Source: Caldicellulosiruptor hydrothermalis 108
GTDB taxonomy: Bacteria; Bacillota; Thermoanaerobacteria; Caldicellulosiruptorales; Caldicellulosiruptoraceae
Direction of reading: 5' to 3'
NCBI RefSeq assembly: GCF_000166355.1
Contig: NC_014652.1
Location: 2,404,501-2,468,500 of the forward strand
Length of the DNA: 64,000 nucleotides
A model generated the notes under the pieces. It was not told the DNA's origin. It made no database searches and saw only the letters and a program-made list of their open reading frames with translations. A program made the position numbers and the translations under genes. Positions 35,043 to 44,600 of this stretch are shown here, in pieces. Position 1 is the stretch's first letter. The number at the start of each line of letters is the position of its first letter.

Positions 35043-36023
35043 CTAACGAGGAAGAAGTTTTTCTCTTTGATTTAGTAGCATAAGTGTTATGATAATCAGA
35101 AAGATAACACCTCGTATTGCCTGAAGTGCTCCAACAGAAGCACCCATTATAACAAGCCCGTTATTTAACGCTGTTATAGTAAATGCACCAATAAGTGCTG
35201 CTGTTATTTTTGATTTAGCACCACCCGAGATAGGCATTCCTCCCAATACCATTGCCATGATAATATCAAAACCCATAGAAGACGCAGTTTGTGAAGATAC
35301 TGAACCTGTTCTAACAAGGAGCAAAAATGCACCCAATCCTATTCCTATTCCACTTACCAAAAATGTAGCTAATATATTTTTTGTAATTGATATTCCAGAC
35401 AGCGATGCAACAGTCTGGTTACCGCCTATTATCTTGTTGCTTTTCCCAAGCTTTGTAAAGTCAAAGAGTATAACAGATAGTAGCATTACAACAATTAAAA
35501 CAATAATCTTTATATATATCTGGTCGAGATAATCAACATCCATCTCCAAAGTAATTAGATCCGTTGTTCCAATAACAAGTGTGACCGCTGCGGAGATTAT
35601 GTTCATTGTAGCAAGTGTAACTATAAAAGAAGGTAGTTTAAGAAATGCTATACAAAATCCATTCATCAAAGAAAGTGCTATTGCAGAAACCATACACATT
35701 GCAAACATCACAATCGGAGATTTTGTAGCATTTGCTGCTATAGCTCCAACTACAGCAGCAAAACATGTAACAGCTCCTATTGAAATATCAAATGCGCCCA
35801 TGGAAAATATGAAAGTTGCAGTTGTTGCGATTATTGCAACGACAATAGCTTGATTAATCAAAATTTTGATGTTGAAAGGCGAAAGTGATACTCCCTTAGT
35901 CATTATCCCAAAAAAGACTATTATAAACACAAAACCAATCACAGGAAGCAAATTTGAAATTGTATTTTTAACCTTTTCGTTCTTCAAAAACAAAAGTGCA
36001 TTGTTTTTTCTCCTAGTGTCCAT
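35043..36023 (-). CDS. Ribose-type sugar ABC transporter permease (2)
   Basis: 326 residues with about nine helices. Family marks are FSMGAFDISIGAVTCFAAVVGA (DLSVG-like block), LKLPSFIVTLATMNIISA, GGNQTVASLSGISI and a Gly-rich GGMPISGGAKSK segment before the last helices. It pairs with permease (1) to form the transport channel energised by the ATPase at 36043-37548. It lies 19 bases after the ATPase gene, so it is part of the same operon. Confidence 0.88.
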   Translation of the reverse strand: MDTRRKNNALLFLKNEKVKNTISNLLPVIGFVFIIVFFGIMTKGVSLSPFNIKILINQAIVVAIIATTATFIFSMGAFDISIGAVTCFAAVVGAIAANATKSPIVMFAMCMVSAIALSLMNGFCIAFLKLPSFIVTLATMNIISAAVTLVIGTTDLITLEMDVDYLDQIYIKIIVLIVVMLLSVILFDFTKLGKSNKIIGGNQTVASLSGISITKNILATFLVSGIGIGLGAFLLLVRTGSVSSQTASSMGFDIIMAMVLGGMPISGGAKSKITAALIGAFTITALNNGLVIMGASVGALQAIRGVIFLIIITLMLLNQREKLLPR

Positions 36024-36042
36024 ACTTTTTTCCCTCCGTGCT

Positions 36043-37548
36043 TTAAATCATGCACATAATAAGATTTGCTTCAGACAAATCTGGGGAGCGTTTAAATTCT
36101 CCTGTCTTCCTTCCATCTTTTAGAATTATTATCCTATCACACATACCTATCAATTCAGGTAATTCTTCAGAAATCATAATTATCGTCTTTCCTTCTTTCT
36201 TCATTTGGTACAGAATTTGATATATTGAAGCCTTAACACCCACATCAACACCTCTTGTAGGGCAGTCAACAATTAAAATATCAGGATCTCTTGCTAACCA
36301 TTTACCAAGTGCAACTTTTTGTTTATTACCACCTGATAAATATTGAACATACTGATTGCGTGAGGTACACTTTATCCTCAAGCTCTCTATCTGCTCATCT
36401 ACATACTTGTTTTCTGTTTTTGGGAAAATGAAGTATTTTCCAGTTGTAACCTTATCATATCCAGCAGCTACAATATTATTTTTTATGCTATCTGCAAGCA
36501 CAAGTGACTCTTTGTCTCTATCCTTCGAAACATAACCTATATTTAGTTTCATTGCGGCAAAAGGACTTTTTATTTCCTGACCTGTTTTGCAATGAATTAC
36601 CCTGCCTGTAAGCACCTTCTCTGCTCCAAATAAAGCTCGCCCCAACTCATGCATGCCACAGTGGGAAAGCCCCCCTATTCCAAGTATCTCACCTTTATGT
36701 ACTTCAAAAGAAAGATTTTTTACACCTCTGAAGGTGGTAAGGTTTTTAATCTTCAAAACCACTTCTTCTTCATGGCTTCCCTCTGCATCAGGTCTATAAT
36801 AATGTCCTTTAATCTCTCTTCCTATCATATATTGTTTTATTTTATTCTCCTCAAACTCTTGCTTTGGAAGTTCAGTAATGACGTTGCCATCTCGTAATAC
36901 TGTCAACGTATCGCATACCTTCATAATCTCATCAAGATCATGGGATATAAGAAGTACTGATTTGTTCTGGCTTTTTAACTTTTGTACAAGATCATAAACT
37001 ATCTCTCTACCTTTTTGAGAAAGAGCGGTGGTTGTCTCATCTAAAATCAAAAGCTCAAGGTTTTCATCCACAACTTTTGCAAATTCAATAAGTTTTCTAT
37101 CCTCAAAATTTAGAAAATTGATTGGTATAGCCGGATCAATATCAGTAATGCCAACTCGCTCCAAAATTTCTTTAGCAGACTTATATAATTTTTTTCTGTC
37201 AACAATGCCAAACCTCTTAAAATTATTTACCTTGCCAAGAAAAATATTCTCTGCAACAGTTATATTGGAAACTGTACCAAGTTCCTGAACCACCATACCT
37301 ATTCCGTGGGTTTGGGCATCAATCATACTCTTGGGGTTGTAAATATTACCTTTTAAAAACATCTTTCCACCATCTGCCTGTAAAATGCCTGCAATAATAG
37401 ATGAAAGTGTAGACTTACCCGAGCCATTTTCACCAACGAGTCCCCGGACCTCCCCCTTGTATATCTCAAGACAAACATTATTCAAAACTTTGACAGGACC
37501 AAAGTATTTATCAATATTTCTTACCTCAATCAACTTTTCAACACTCAT
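36043..37548 (-). CDS. Ribose-type sugar ABC transporter ATPase (tandem)
   Basis: About 501 residues with two nucleotide-binding halves, as in RbsA/MglA. Half 1: Walker A GENGSGKST near residues 40-48, Walker B LLILDETTTAL. Half 2: the Walker A position is degenerate (GIGGLSHCGMHELGRALFG), the signature is QYLSGGNKQKVALGKWLA, and Walker B is ILIVDCPTRGVDVG with Cys in place of the catalytic Glu. A degenerate second half is usual in this family. The ATG at 37548 has AAGGGTG upstream and is preferred to the GTG three codons earlier. Confidence 0.9.
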   Translation of the reverse strand: MSVEKLIEVRNIDKYFGPVKVLNNVCLEIYKGEVRGLVGENGSGKSTLSSIIAGILQADGGKMFLKGNIYNPKSMIDAQTHGIGMVVQELGTVSNITVAENIFLGKVNNFKRFGIVDRKKLYKSAKEILERVGITDIDPAIPINFLNFEDRKLIEFAKVVDENLELLILDETTTALSQKGREIVYDLVQKLKSQNKSVLLISHDLDEIMKVCDTLTVLRDGNVITELPKQEFEENKIKQYMIGREIKGHYYRPDAEGSHEEEVVLKIKNLTTFRGVKNLSFEVHKGEILGIGGLSHCGMHELGRALFGAEKVLTGRVIHCKTGQEIKSPFAAMKLNIGYVSKDRDKESLVLADSIKNNIVAAGYDKVTTGKYFIFPKTENKYVDEQIESLRIKCTSRNQYVQYLSGGNKQKVALGKWLARDPDILIVDCPTRGVDVGVKASIYQILYQMKKEGKTIIMISEELPELIGMCDRIIILKDGRKTGEFKRSPDLSEANLIMCMI

Positions 37549-37571
37549 TTTAATCACCCTTCTAACTCAAC

Positions 37572-38870
37572 CTACTTGTTTTTATAATTTATAATGGAAG
37601 GCAACTCTTGCAAATATCTTCTCAATATCTCTTGGTTATATCCATTATTTTTAGCAATCTCTCCATAGAACTTCCCGCTGTTTTTCAATCTCCTTTCAAA
37701 AGTTTTTCTGTCAACAGCAGCAAGCCCAAATGTAGGTTCAAAGCTTCCCCATTCCCAATTATCCAACAGCGACCAATGACAGTATCCAATCACTTCTGAT
37801 CCCATTTCAATTGCTTCATAAACTGACTGAAGCATAGCAGCTAAATAAACAATTCTGAACCTGTCATCCCTCACTGCAATTCCATTTTCTGTTATTAGTA
37901 TGGGTTTATCCTTTAATCTCATTAACATGAAAATCATGAGTTCCGGCCAAATTTCTTCGGTATAAAACGGCGTATCAAGCGCTTTAAAATGAGTAGCCCT
38001 ATAAAAGTCTGTCAAATAATCTTTTTTTCGGCCGTCAATTATATGTCTCACATATGTATTCACTGCCCAGAAATCACATGTCATCTTAATATCAGGTACA
38101 TACTTTGCATCATAAAAAGGTGCCGTAATCTCCCCAGTTCGAATTGCATGAAAGAAGAATTCATTTTCAATATAGTCTATATATTCTGCCATAAGCCTAT
38201 CAAGTTTATCGTGCTTTCCCCTTTTTGGGTGTTTTTCAGCATAGGAATGTGCTGAACTAACAGGCTTATCTGAATACTTTTTGATAATATGATATCCCAA
38301 AGCGTGATAGTAAATTGCGTTTAGCCTTTCCTCTATGGTAGGATAAACATATCGAAGATTAAGCTCATTTATAACAATCCAAAAATCCACATACTCTGCT
38401 ATCTTGGGTATCAAATATTCTAAATATCTTTCCCAGTCCTTTAGGTTATCCAGTGATTTAAAAGCACCCTCTTTGTGAAACCACACAGGATGTGAAAAAT
38501 GATGAAGAGTCAAACATATATTTATTTTTTCTTCTTTTAACCTGCTTAATATACTAATATAATGTTTCAACACTTTTTCATCATACTTACCTTTTTCAGG
38601 TTCTATCCTGCACCATTCTATTGACATTCTATATAAATTCAAATTCATTTCTTTCAACAGTTTAATATCCTCTTCATACAATATATAGCTGTTACACGCC
38701 ATTCCAGGCATTTGATAAGGTTCTCCGCTAAAGACTGCCTTTTCAGGAGCAAACTCTTTTACATCAAATTGTGAGCAGTTGTTTCCTTCTACTTGTTCAC
38801 CTGCTGTTGATGCACCCCATAAAAAACTATCAGGAAATTTCACTTCAGGATATTGAAATATATCTAGCAT
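37572..38870 (-). CDS. Glycoside hydrolase family 1 (beta-glycosidase)
   Basis: About 433 residues. The GH1 N-terminal block is FPDSFLWGASTAGEQVEGNN. The acid/base Glu is in WIVINELNLRY (NEL instead of the usual NEP), and the nucleophile is in PILITENGIAV. The substrate-binding W is in HWSLLDNWEWGSFEPTFGL. It has no signal peptide, so it acts on imported glycosides. The ATG at 38870 has AAAGGAGC upstream. It is the first gene of the minus-strand sugar operon and is divergent from the AraC regulator. Confidence 0.9.
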   Translation of the reverse strand: MLDIFQYPEVKFPDSFLWGASTAGEQVEGNNCSQFDVKEFAPEKAVFSGEPYQMPGMACNSYILYEEDIKLLKEMNLNLYRMSIEWCRIEPEKGKYDEKVLKHYISILSRLKEEKINICLTLHHFSHPVWFHKEGAFKSLDNLKDWERYLEYLIPKIAEYVDFWIVINELNLRYVYPTIEERLNAIYYHALGYHIIKKYSDKPVSSAHSYAEKHPKRGKHDKLDRLMAEYIDYIENEFFFHAIRTGEITAPFYDAKYVPDIKMTCDFWAVNTYVRHIIDGRKKDYLTDFYRATHFKALDTPFYTEEIWPELMIFMLMRLKDKPILITENGIAVRDDRFRIVYLAAMLQSVYEAIEMGSEVIGYCHWSLLDNWEWGSFEPTFGLAAVDRKTFERRLKNSGKFYGEIAKNNGYNQEILRRYLQELPSIINYKNK

Positions 38871-39051
38871 TAAACTCGCTCCTTTGATTAGAGTGTCAAA
38901 TTTTCTTTTGCACATTCTAATTAAATCATAGTCAAAAGAAATAAATCCATGTTATTTTTTTTTTAATATCCGACATTTTTTTAGTTGATTATATGATATT
39001 TTATACGCTAAAATAAGTATATATAACTCCTGAGAGTTAAGGTGAAATAAC

Positions 39052-40167
39052 ATGGAGATGTATGTGACTTTTGGAGATGTACAGACTTATTTAACAAGTT
39101 ATTTTTTTAGTACAGGTAAAAAGAAAACTTTTTTAGATGCTATTTTTGAACTTTATAAAAGCCACAAATATTTAGTTGACAAACCCGTTTTACCCCAACA
39201 ATTTCTGTGGAGTAATATGTCAGATGAAGAGTTTATAGATGCTCTGAACCTTTTACCAATCCGAATAAATGACTTTATTGAAACAAAATATTCTTCTAAT
39301 ATAAGAGAACATACCATTTTCCCTGATAAAAGAGATATTTTTGTTTTTAAAAATTTTAACTTTGCGTTGGATTTTGTTCATTCTCATGATTACTTTGAAG
39401 TAATATATGTATTCAGAGGCAGCTGTATTTTCCAATTTGAGAAAGAACATCAAATACTTATCGAAGGAAATATCTGTATTGTTGCACCAGAGTCTTTGCA
39501 CAATATCATTGTTGAAGAGAACAATTCAGTAGTTATAATTATTGCAATAAGAAAGAGTACATTTGATACTGCTTTTTTTGCTTTTCTTTCACAAAAAGAT
39601 GTACTTTCTTATTTCTTTAGGACTATACTTTACAATAAAGCAACTCCAAATTATCTGTTATTTGAAACAGATAATTCTAACGATATTAAATTTATAATCA
39701 AAAATCTAACAATGGAAAACTACAGGGATGATAAGTATAAAAACGACTGCTGTATTAGTTGGGCTAACATATTATTCTCTTATTTGCTACGAGTCTATAG
39801 TAACAAGGTAAAATCTAATAATTTTATTAGTGATGATAACTTTTCTCCCATCATTGAATTTATTCAGCATAATTACAAAAACATAACTTTGAAAGATATT
39901 GCTAACCAGTTTCATTACAGTGAGTCGTATCTATCCGCTCTAATAAAAAACAAATTAGGAATTAACTTTACATCTTTAATAACAAAGCTTAAAATGGCTG
40001 ATGCAAAAGATTACCTTGAAAATACCGATCTTCCTTTAGAAAAAATCGCAGAATATGTTGGATACAACTCTGTTGATCATTTTTCTAGAACATTCAAAAA
40101 ATTCTTCAAGCAATCTCCTCACCAGTATCGCAAGAGTATAAAAAACAGGGATGCATTAAAAAACTAA
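39052..40167 (+). CDS. AraC-family transcriptional regulator
   Basis: 371 residues. A cupin-like sensory region spans about 95-190 (HSHDYFEVIYVFRGSCIFQFEKEHQILIEG as its core, with APESLHN). Two helix-turn-helix motifs lie in the last 100 residues: LKDIANQFHYSESYLSALIKNKLG and LEKIAEYVGYNSVDHFSRTFKKFF, ending SPHQYRKS. It probably senses the locus sugar and activates the divergent GH1-ABC operon. AAGGTGA precedes the ATG, and the shared upstream region is 181 bases. No operator repeats were recognised there. Confidence 0.88.
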   Translation: MEMYVTFGDVQTYLTSYFFSTGKKKTFLDAIFELYKSHKYLVDKPVLPQQFLWSNMSDEEFIDALNLLPIRINDFIETKYSSNIREHTIFPDKRDIFVFKNFNFALDFVHSHDYFEVIYVFRGSCIFQFEKEHQILIEGNICIVAPESLHNIIVEENNSVVIIIAIRKSTFDTAFFAFLSQKDVLSYFFRTILYNKATPNYLLFETDNSNDIKFIIKNLTMENYRDDKYKNDCCISWANILFSYLLRVYSNKVKSNNFISDDNFSPIIEFIQHNYKNITLKDIANQFHYSESYLSALIKNKLGINFTSLITKLKMADAKDYLENTDLPLEKIAEYVGYNSVDHFSRTFKKFFKQSPHQYRKSIKNRDALKN

Positions 40168-40201
40168 ACAGGCAATGCTTTAAAGGCACTACCTGTTTTT
40201 A
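40165..40201 (+). terminator. Intrinsic terminator of the AraC gene
   Basis: AAACAGG (40165-40171) and CCTGTTT (40191-40197) close a hairpin with partial inner TGC/GCA pairing, and TTTATTTG follows. It overlaps the stop codon. Confidence 0.6.
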
Positions 40202-40379
40202 TTTGTAAAGCCAATCTATTTAAATGTTTTTAAACAACAGCTATTTTAAAACAAATAAAAAAAATAAAAAAATATAAAATAAATTTTCAGCCCCCAATAC
40301 ACCACCCCTAACCCCTAAGAATTTACTTACAACTTCTATTAATATTACTTTTGGGCATCATTTGGATTATCGAAAAATA

Positions 40380-41642
40380 TTAACTTTTTAACTTTTCAAC
40401 AATTCTATCAACTATCCTTTCCTGATACCCCGAAAGCTTTAATTCTCTCATTTTACTGCATACATCAAAAAGCTCTGGGCTTTTTACGTTTCGGAGCATC
40501 ACAAGCCTCTTTTGAGAAATCTTGTTTTTAGATAAAGACAAAAGGTAGCTTTCTTTATCCATGCAAACAGGAACTGCATTGTAGTTTTGAATAATCCTGT
40601 CTGCTATCAAGAGCCCTTCAGGGTCAAAGTCGCCTGAGTAAAATATAGTAAAGCCTTCTTTTGAAAGGCTTTCAAGTACAATCTTTGTAGAAAGTCTTAG
40701 CTGCCCGTTTGTACAAATGAGAGAAATATCACTGCAAGCTTGCATCAGCATTGAAAACACAGCAGGGTTTTCTACAACCACAATTTTCTTTGAATATCCA
40801 AAAAACTGCTTGTAATCCTTAATGGTATAAAGAGGCAGAATCACCGGCTTTTTTTGCAAAGCAAAACTTTTGAGCGCTTCATCTTCTGCTGCGTTTTCTG
40901 ATATTGCGCCTATGGCATACATCAAACACCAGTTTGAAAGCTCGTCTATGATGATGTTGTGCATGTACAAAAGTTCAGCTTTTTCCTCTGAAGACTTTGG
41001 ATATTCAACATTTTTTACCAGGCTTAAAATCCTTAAAAATATCTTGCCACTGTCGCGGTCTTCGTCAAAAAAATGAGGGTCATGCGCCATTTTAGTTGCA
41101 AACACCGCAAGACTTTCTATTCTTTCTGGCTTTGTTGCGGCAGCTTTTAAGCATACTTTTAAAATGTTCAAAAGTTTTTCTTCAGAATACTTCTTAAAAT
41201 ACCCTTCAAACTGTTTGAAATTTTCTTTTACAGCTTGAAATACACACTCACTATCTGCGCCGTTTGCCAACTGTTTTTCTAACTTTTCAAGAAAGCCTGA
41301 AAGTTGCTTTTGTCTGCTCTCTTTTTCTTCTTTTTTTGTTAAAATATCTTTTTTTAGAACATGTGAAAGCACATCTTTAAAATCAAGCGAAGAAAATTTG
41401 GTCTGCTCAAACCTCTTTTGTGCAAACTCTTTTACATTGACAACCACCCTGTCACCGCTGACAATTCTTCCAAGATAGCGCGAAAGCATCTCTTTTTCAA
41501 TTGGCTGTGGGTTTTCCAGCACAACCTTGCCTGAAAACCTGCCAAGCGACCTGTATTTGTTGTAAATGAGCTCCAGCACACGCGAAAAACCCTTGTGCGA
41601 AAAGTATTCTATGCACTCTTGTAAAAGCTTTTCATCGCTCAT
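40380..41642 (-). CDS. jetD: Wadjet protein JetD (Toprim nuclease subunit)
   Basis: 420 residues. The C-terminal half has a Toprim fold: Glu291 in VVVENPAVFSML and the DxD pair Asp338/Asp340 in YSGDFDPEGLLIADRI. These are the metal-binding residues expected of JetD, the nuclease that cleaves closed-circular plasmid DNA after the SMC complex has reeled it in. The N-terminal part (RYLGRIVSGDRVVVNVKEF) fits the DUF3322-like arm. It overlaps jetC by four bases (ATGA) and is the last gene of the jetABCD operon. All catalytic residues are present. Confidence 0.9.
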   Translation of the reverse strand: MSDEKLLQECIEYFSHKGFSRVLELIYNKYRSLGRFSGKVVLENPQPIEKEMLSRYLGRIVSGDRVVVNVKEFAQKRFEQTKFSSLDFKDVLSHVLKKDILTKKEEKESRQKQLSGFLEKLEKQLANGADSECVFQAVKENFKQFEGYFKKYSEEKLLNILKVCLKAAATKPERIESLAVFATKMAHDPHFFDEDRDSGKIFLRILSLVKNVEYPKSSEEKAELLYMHNIIIDELSNWCLMYAIGAISENAAEDEALKSFALQKKPVILPLYTIKDYKQFFGYSKKIVVVENPAVFSMLMQACSDISLICTNGQLRLSTKIVLESLSKEGFTIFYSGDFDPEGLLIADRIIQNYNAVPVCMDKESYLLSLSKNKISQKRLVMLRNVKSPELFDVCSKMRELKLSGYQERIVDRIVEKLKS

Positions 41643-44600
41643 ATCTCCACCAACACCTTCTTGTACCCGTTCCAGATGTATTTTACTTTGAGAACACAGC
41701 CTTTGTTTCGGTCTGAAATAAGTTCATAAATGCAAAGTCCTGGCACTGTTTTGTAATCTCCCCACAGAATCTGAGAGTTCATGATATAGTCAAACTCCAA
41801 ACTTTCTATCAGGTCAAACATCTTTTCAATGTTGTTCTCATCAACGCCGGCAAACGCCTCATCAAGCGCAATTATGCGCGGTGCAAAGCTTGCAGCGCTC
41901 TGGTACTTTGCACATAGCGCTGCCAAAAGAGGAACATAAATGGAAAGTGCTTTTTCGCCCCCAGAAAACTTGTCGTATGCGTTGTTTGTAAGCTCTCTTC
42001 TGTTTTCCGTACCTCTTTGATAATAGAGCCTGAACTCAAACCACTGCCTGTAATCCAAAATCTCTTTCATTACCTCATAAAGACTTCGAAAACTGTCGGG
42101 TGAGTCCTGAAGTCTTTTTGCCCTTTCAATACGTGCCCTGAAGTGTCTCACAACCTTTTGTTTGTCTTCATCAGTTGCAATAGACAAGTCTTTGCTCATG
42201 AGTCCTATCAACTCCGCAGTTGAAAGCTCATCTTCAAGTTCCTGCTTTTTCTGCTCCCACGAAAGTCTGAACTTAAGATCACCTGACAAGTCCATGCCGT
42301 CCATCAGCGCATTCATTCTCTTTACCCAGTCCTGTGCAAGCATTATCTTACTTGAGATTCTCCGTCCAATGTCTTTTATCAAAACCTCTTCAAAAAGCTC
42401 TCTTTCCTGCTGGGTGATAAGATTTTTCTTCTCGATTATTTCAGAATCTATTCTCTCTAAAAATTCATAAAGTGAAAGCAATCTTCCGTCCTTCTTTGCT
42501 GTCCACACATATCTTGCATATCCCGTTTTTTCATCCTCTTTGAGGTAAAGATTTGCTCCAAACTCTGCAAGCTGCACTTGAGCTTCATAGTGTGCAGAAA
42601 TGAGCCTTTCAAAAACCTGGTTCAAATCCTTGGATTTAAATTCATTAGCAAAGCTACTTTTTTCCTTTGCAAACTCTAAAAGTTTGCTCTCATCCTCAAG
42701 ATTTTCTTCCTCCCATACAAAACCAAAAGAAAGTTCAATCTTCAACACTTCAAGGCTATTTGTGTACTCTATTTTGGCTTTTTCAAGCTGCAAAGCTTTT
42801 GTCTCAATCAGCACTTCATGTCGCGAAATTTTTGCAACTATCTCCTGAAGATTTTTGTTAAAGCTCTCTATCTCCTTAGGAATACTATCAAGACGCTCAA
42901 TTGCCTTTTGCTGGTCTTCAAAAAGCTTTTGAGCATCATCGCTTGAAAGCCTTTTTTCAATTTCAGCTTTCTTTAAACTTAAGCTTTCCCACCTTGTTTT
43001 TAGACTCTGAATGTCAAAACTTAAATTCTGCAGACTTTCTTCTATTTGTACAATTTGTTCTCTTTTTGAATCTGTTGTCCTTGAAACTAATTTTTCTTTT
43101 TCAACCTCGTTTTCTAAATTAACAAGTACACTTTTAAGTTTTTGAGCTTCTTGGCTTAGCTTAAAAAAATTATCCTTCGTAGCTGTGACAGAAAGTTTTG
43201 TTGCAATGACAGAAATCTCATGCTTTAAACTATTTTCTCTTCCCAAAAGCTCTCTTATCTTCTTTTCTAAAAACTCTATCTCTTTTTGAAGTTTTGATTT
43301 GTGGTTTTCTCTCTCCTCAATCATCTCAAACGCAGTGTCAAGGTCAACCAATGAAGGAAAGCTGTTTCTCTCGTTTTTTAGCTTCTCAACCAAATTTTTC
43401 TGTGCATTTCTTTCCTGTTTTTTGTTATCTAATTCAACTGAAAGCTTCTGCACTTCATCTTCAAGCTGTGATATTAGCATCTGCCTGTACCTTCTTCTAT
43501 TTTCAATGCCAATAAACCTTGCATTTTCGCATGTGGTTGTTCTGCCTCTTAAAATGCTACTGCCAAACATTCCATCCTCGCAGATGTAAATACCATCATC
43601 TTTTTCGGTAGCAAAAATGCTGTCAATCACAGCTGCCACTTCCTGTTTTAGCTCAATAGGTCCGTCAAAGTTGGCAACCTCTAAAAACTGGTTTAGCGTG
43701 TGTGAAAAATACGCAGGTTTTGAAATTAAAATCATTTCTTTTTCATCATCCATAAGGTCCGAAAGAACATCTCTGTACTTTTCTGGCACAATCAAAGCAT
43801 TCAAAATACCAAGAGAATTTAGCGCATCTTCAATGATAGCTTTCTTTTTTTCGTCCACACCGTCTTTAAAATCCACAGCCATATAAAAAGGTATAAATGG
43901 CACCCCTTTTTGCAAAAGCCTGTCTCTTACCTTCTTTTGCTGGGATGAAAGTATAACCTCATCATCCTTCTGGCTTTTAATCCTCTCAATCTCTTCTTTC
44001 TTAGCTTTAATCTGGTTATTCAAAACTTCTATCTCAAATTCAAGCCTTCTTATTGTATCTGAGATAGCAAGATAATGAAAGTTATAAATATCATCTAAAG
44101 TCGAATATATTCTGCCATAATCTCCTTTTTTCTCACAACTATTTATCGCCTGGAAAATTGCTGTTCTCTGCTCATCTAAAGCTTTGAAAACCTCATTTTG
44201 TTCAAAGTAAATAGAAATAGCATTCTTCAGATTATTTTTTACTTCCTCAAGCTGAAGCAAAAGATTTTGTATCTCTTCCTCCACCTTTTGTGCTTCTGCT
44301 CTGTTCATATCAAGCTCTTTATAAAAGCCATCCAAATCTTTCTTGATTTCACTTAACTTTTCATAATTTTTAAGTGCAATCTCAACCTGAGATAAGAAAG
44401 ATGAAAGCTCATCCTTTAAAATGTCAAGGCTTCCCTGCTCAAGAAGATACATATCAAGCGTTTCTAAAAATCTCTGAAAACCAATTGATTCGATTAGCAA
44501 TTTGCCTTCTTTGACGCTATCTTTTATTTTTCTTTTGTACTTTTCAAGCTCTTCTTCTAAAGCGATAAGCTGCTGTCTTTCCTTTTCAAGTTTTTGTGAA

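Noticed and set aside
36500-36720. Loss of Walker A in the second half of the sugar ABC ATPase as a defect
   Set aside because: A degenerate second nucleotide-binding half is normal in RbsA/MglA-type tandem ATPases.
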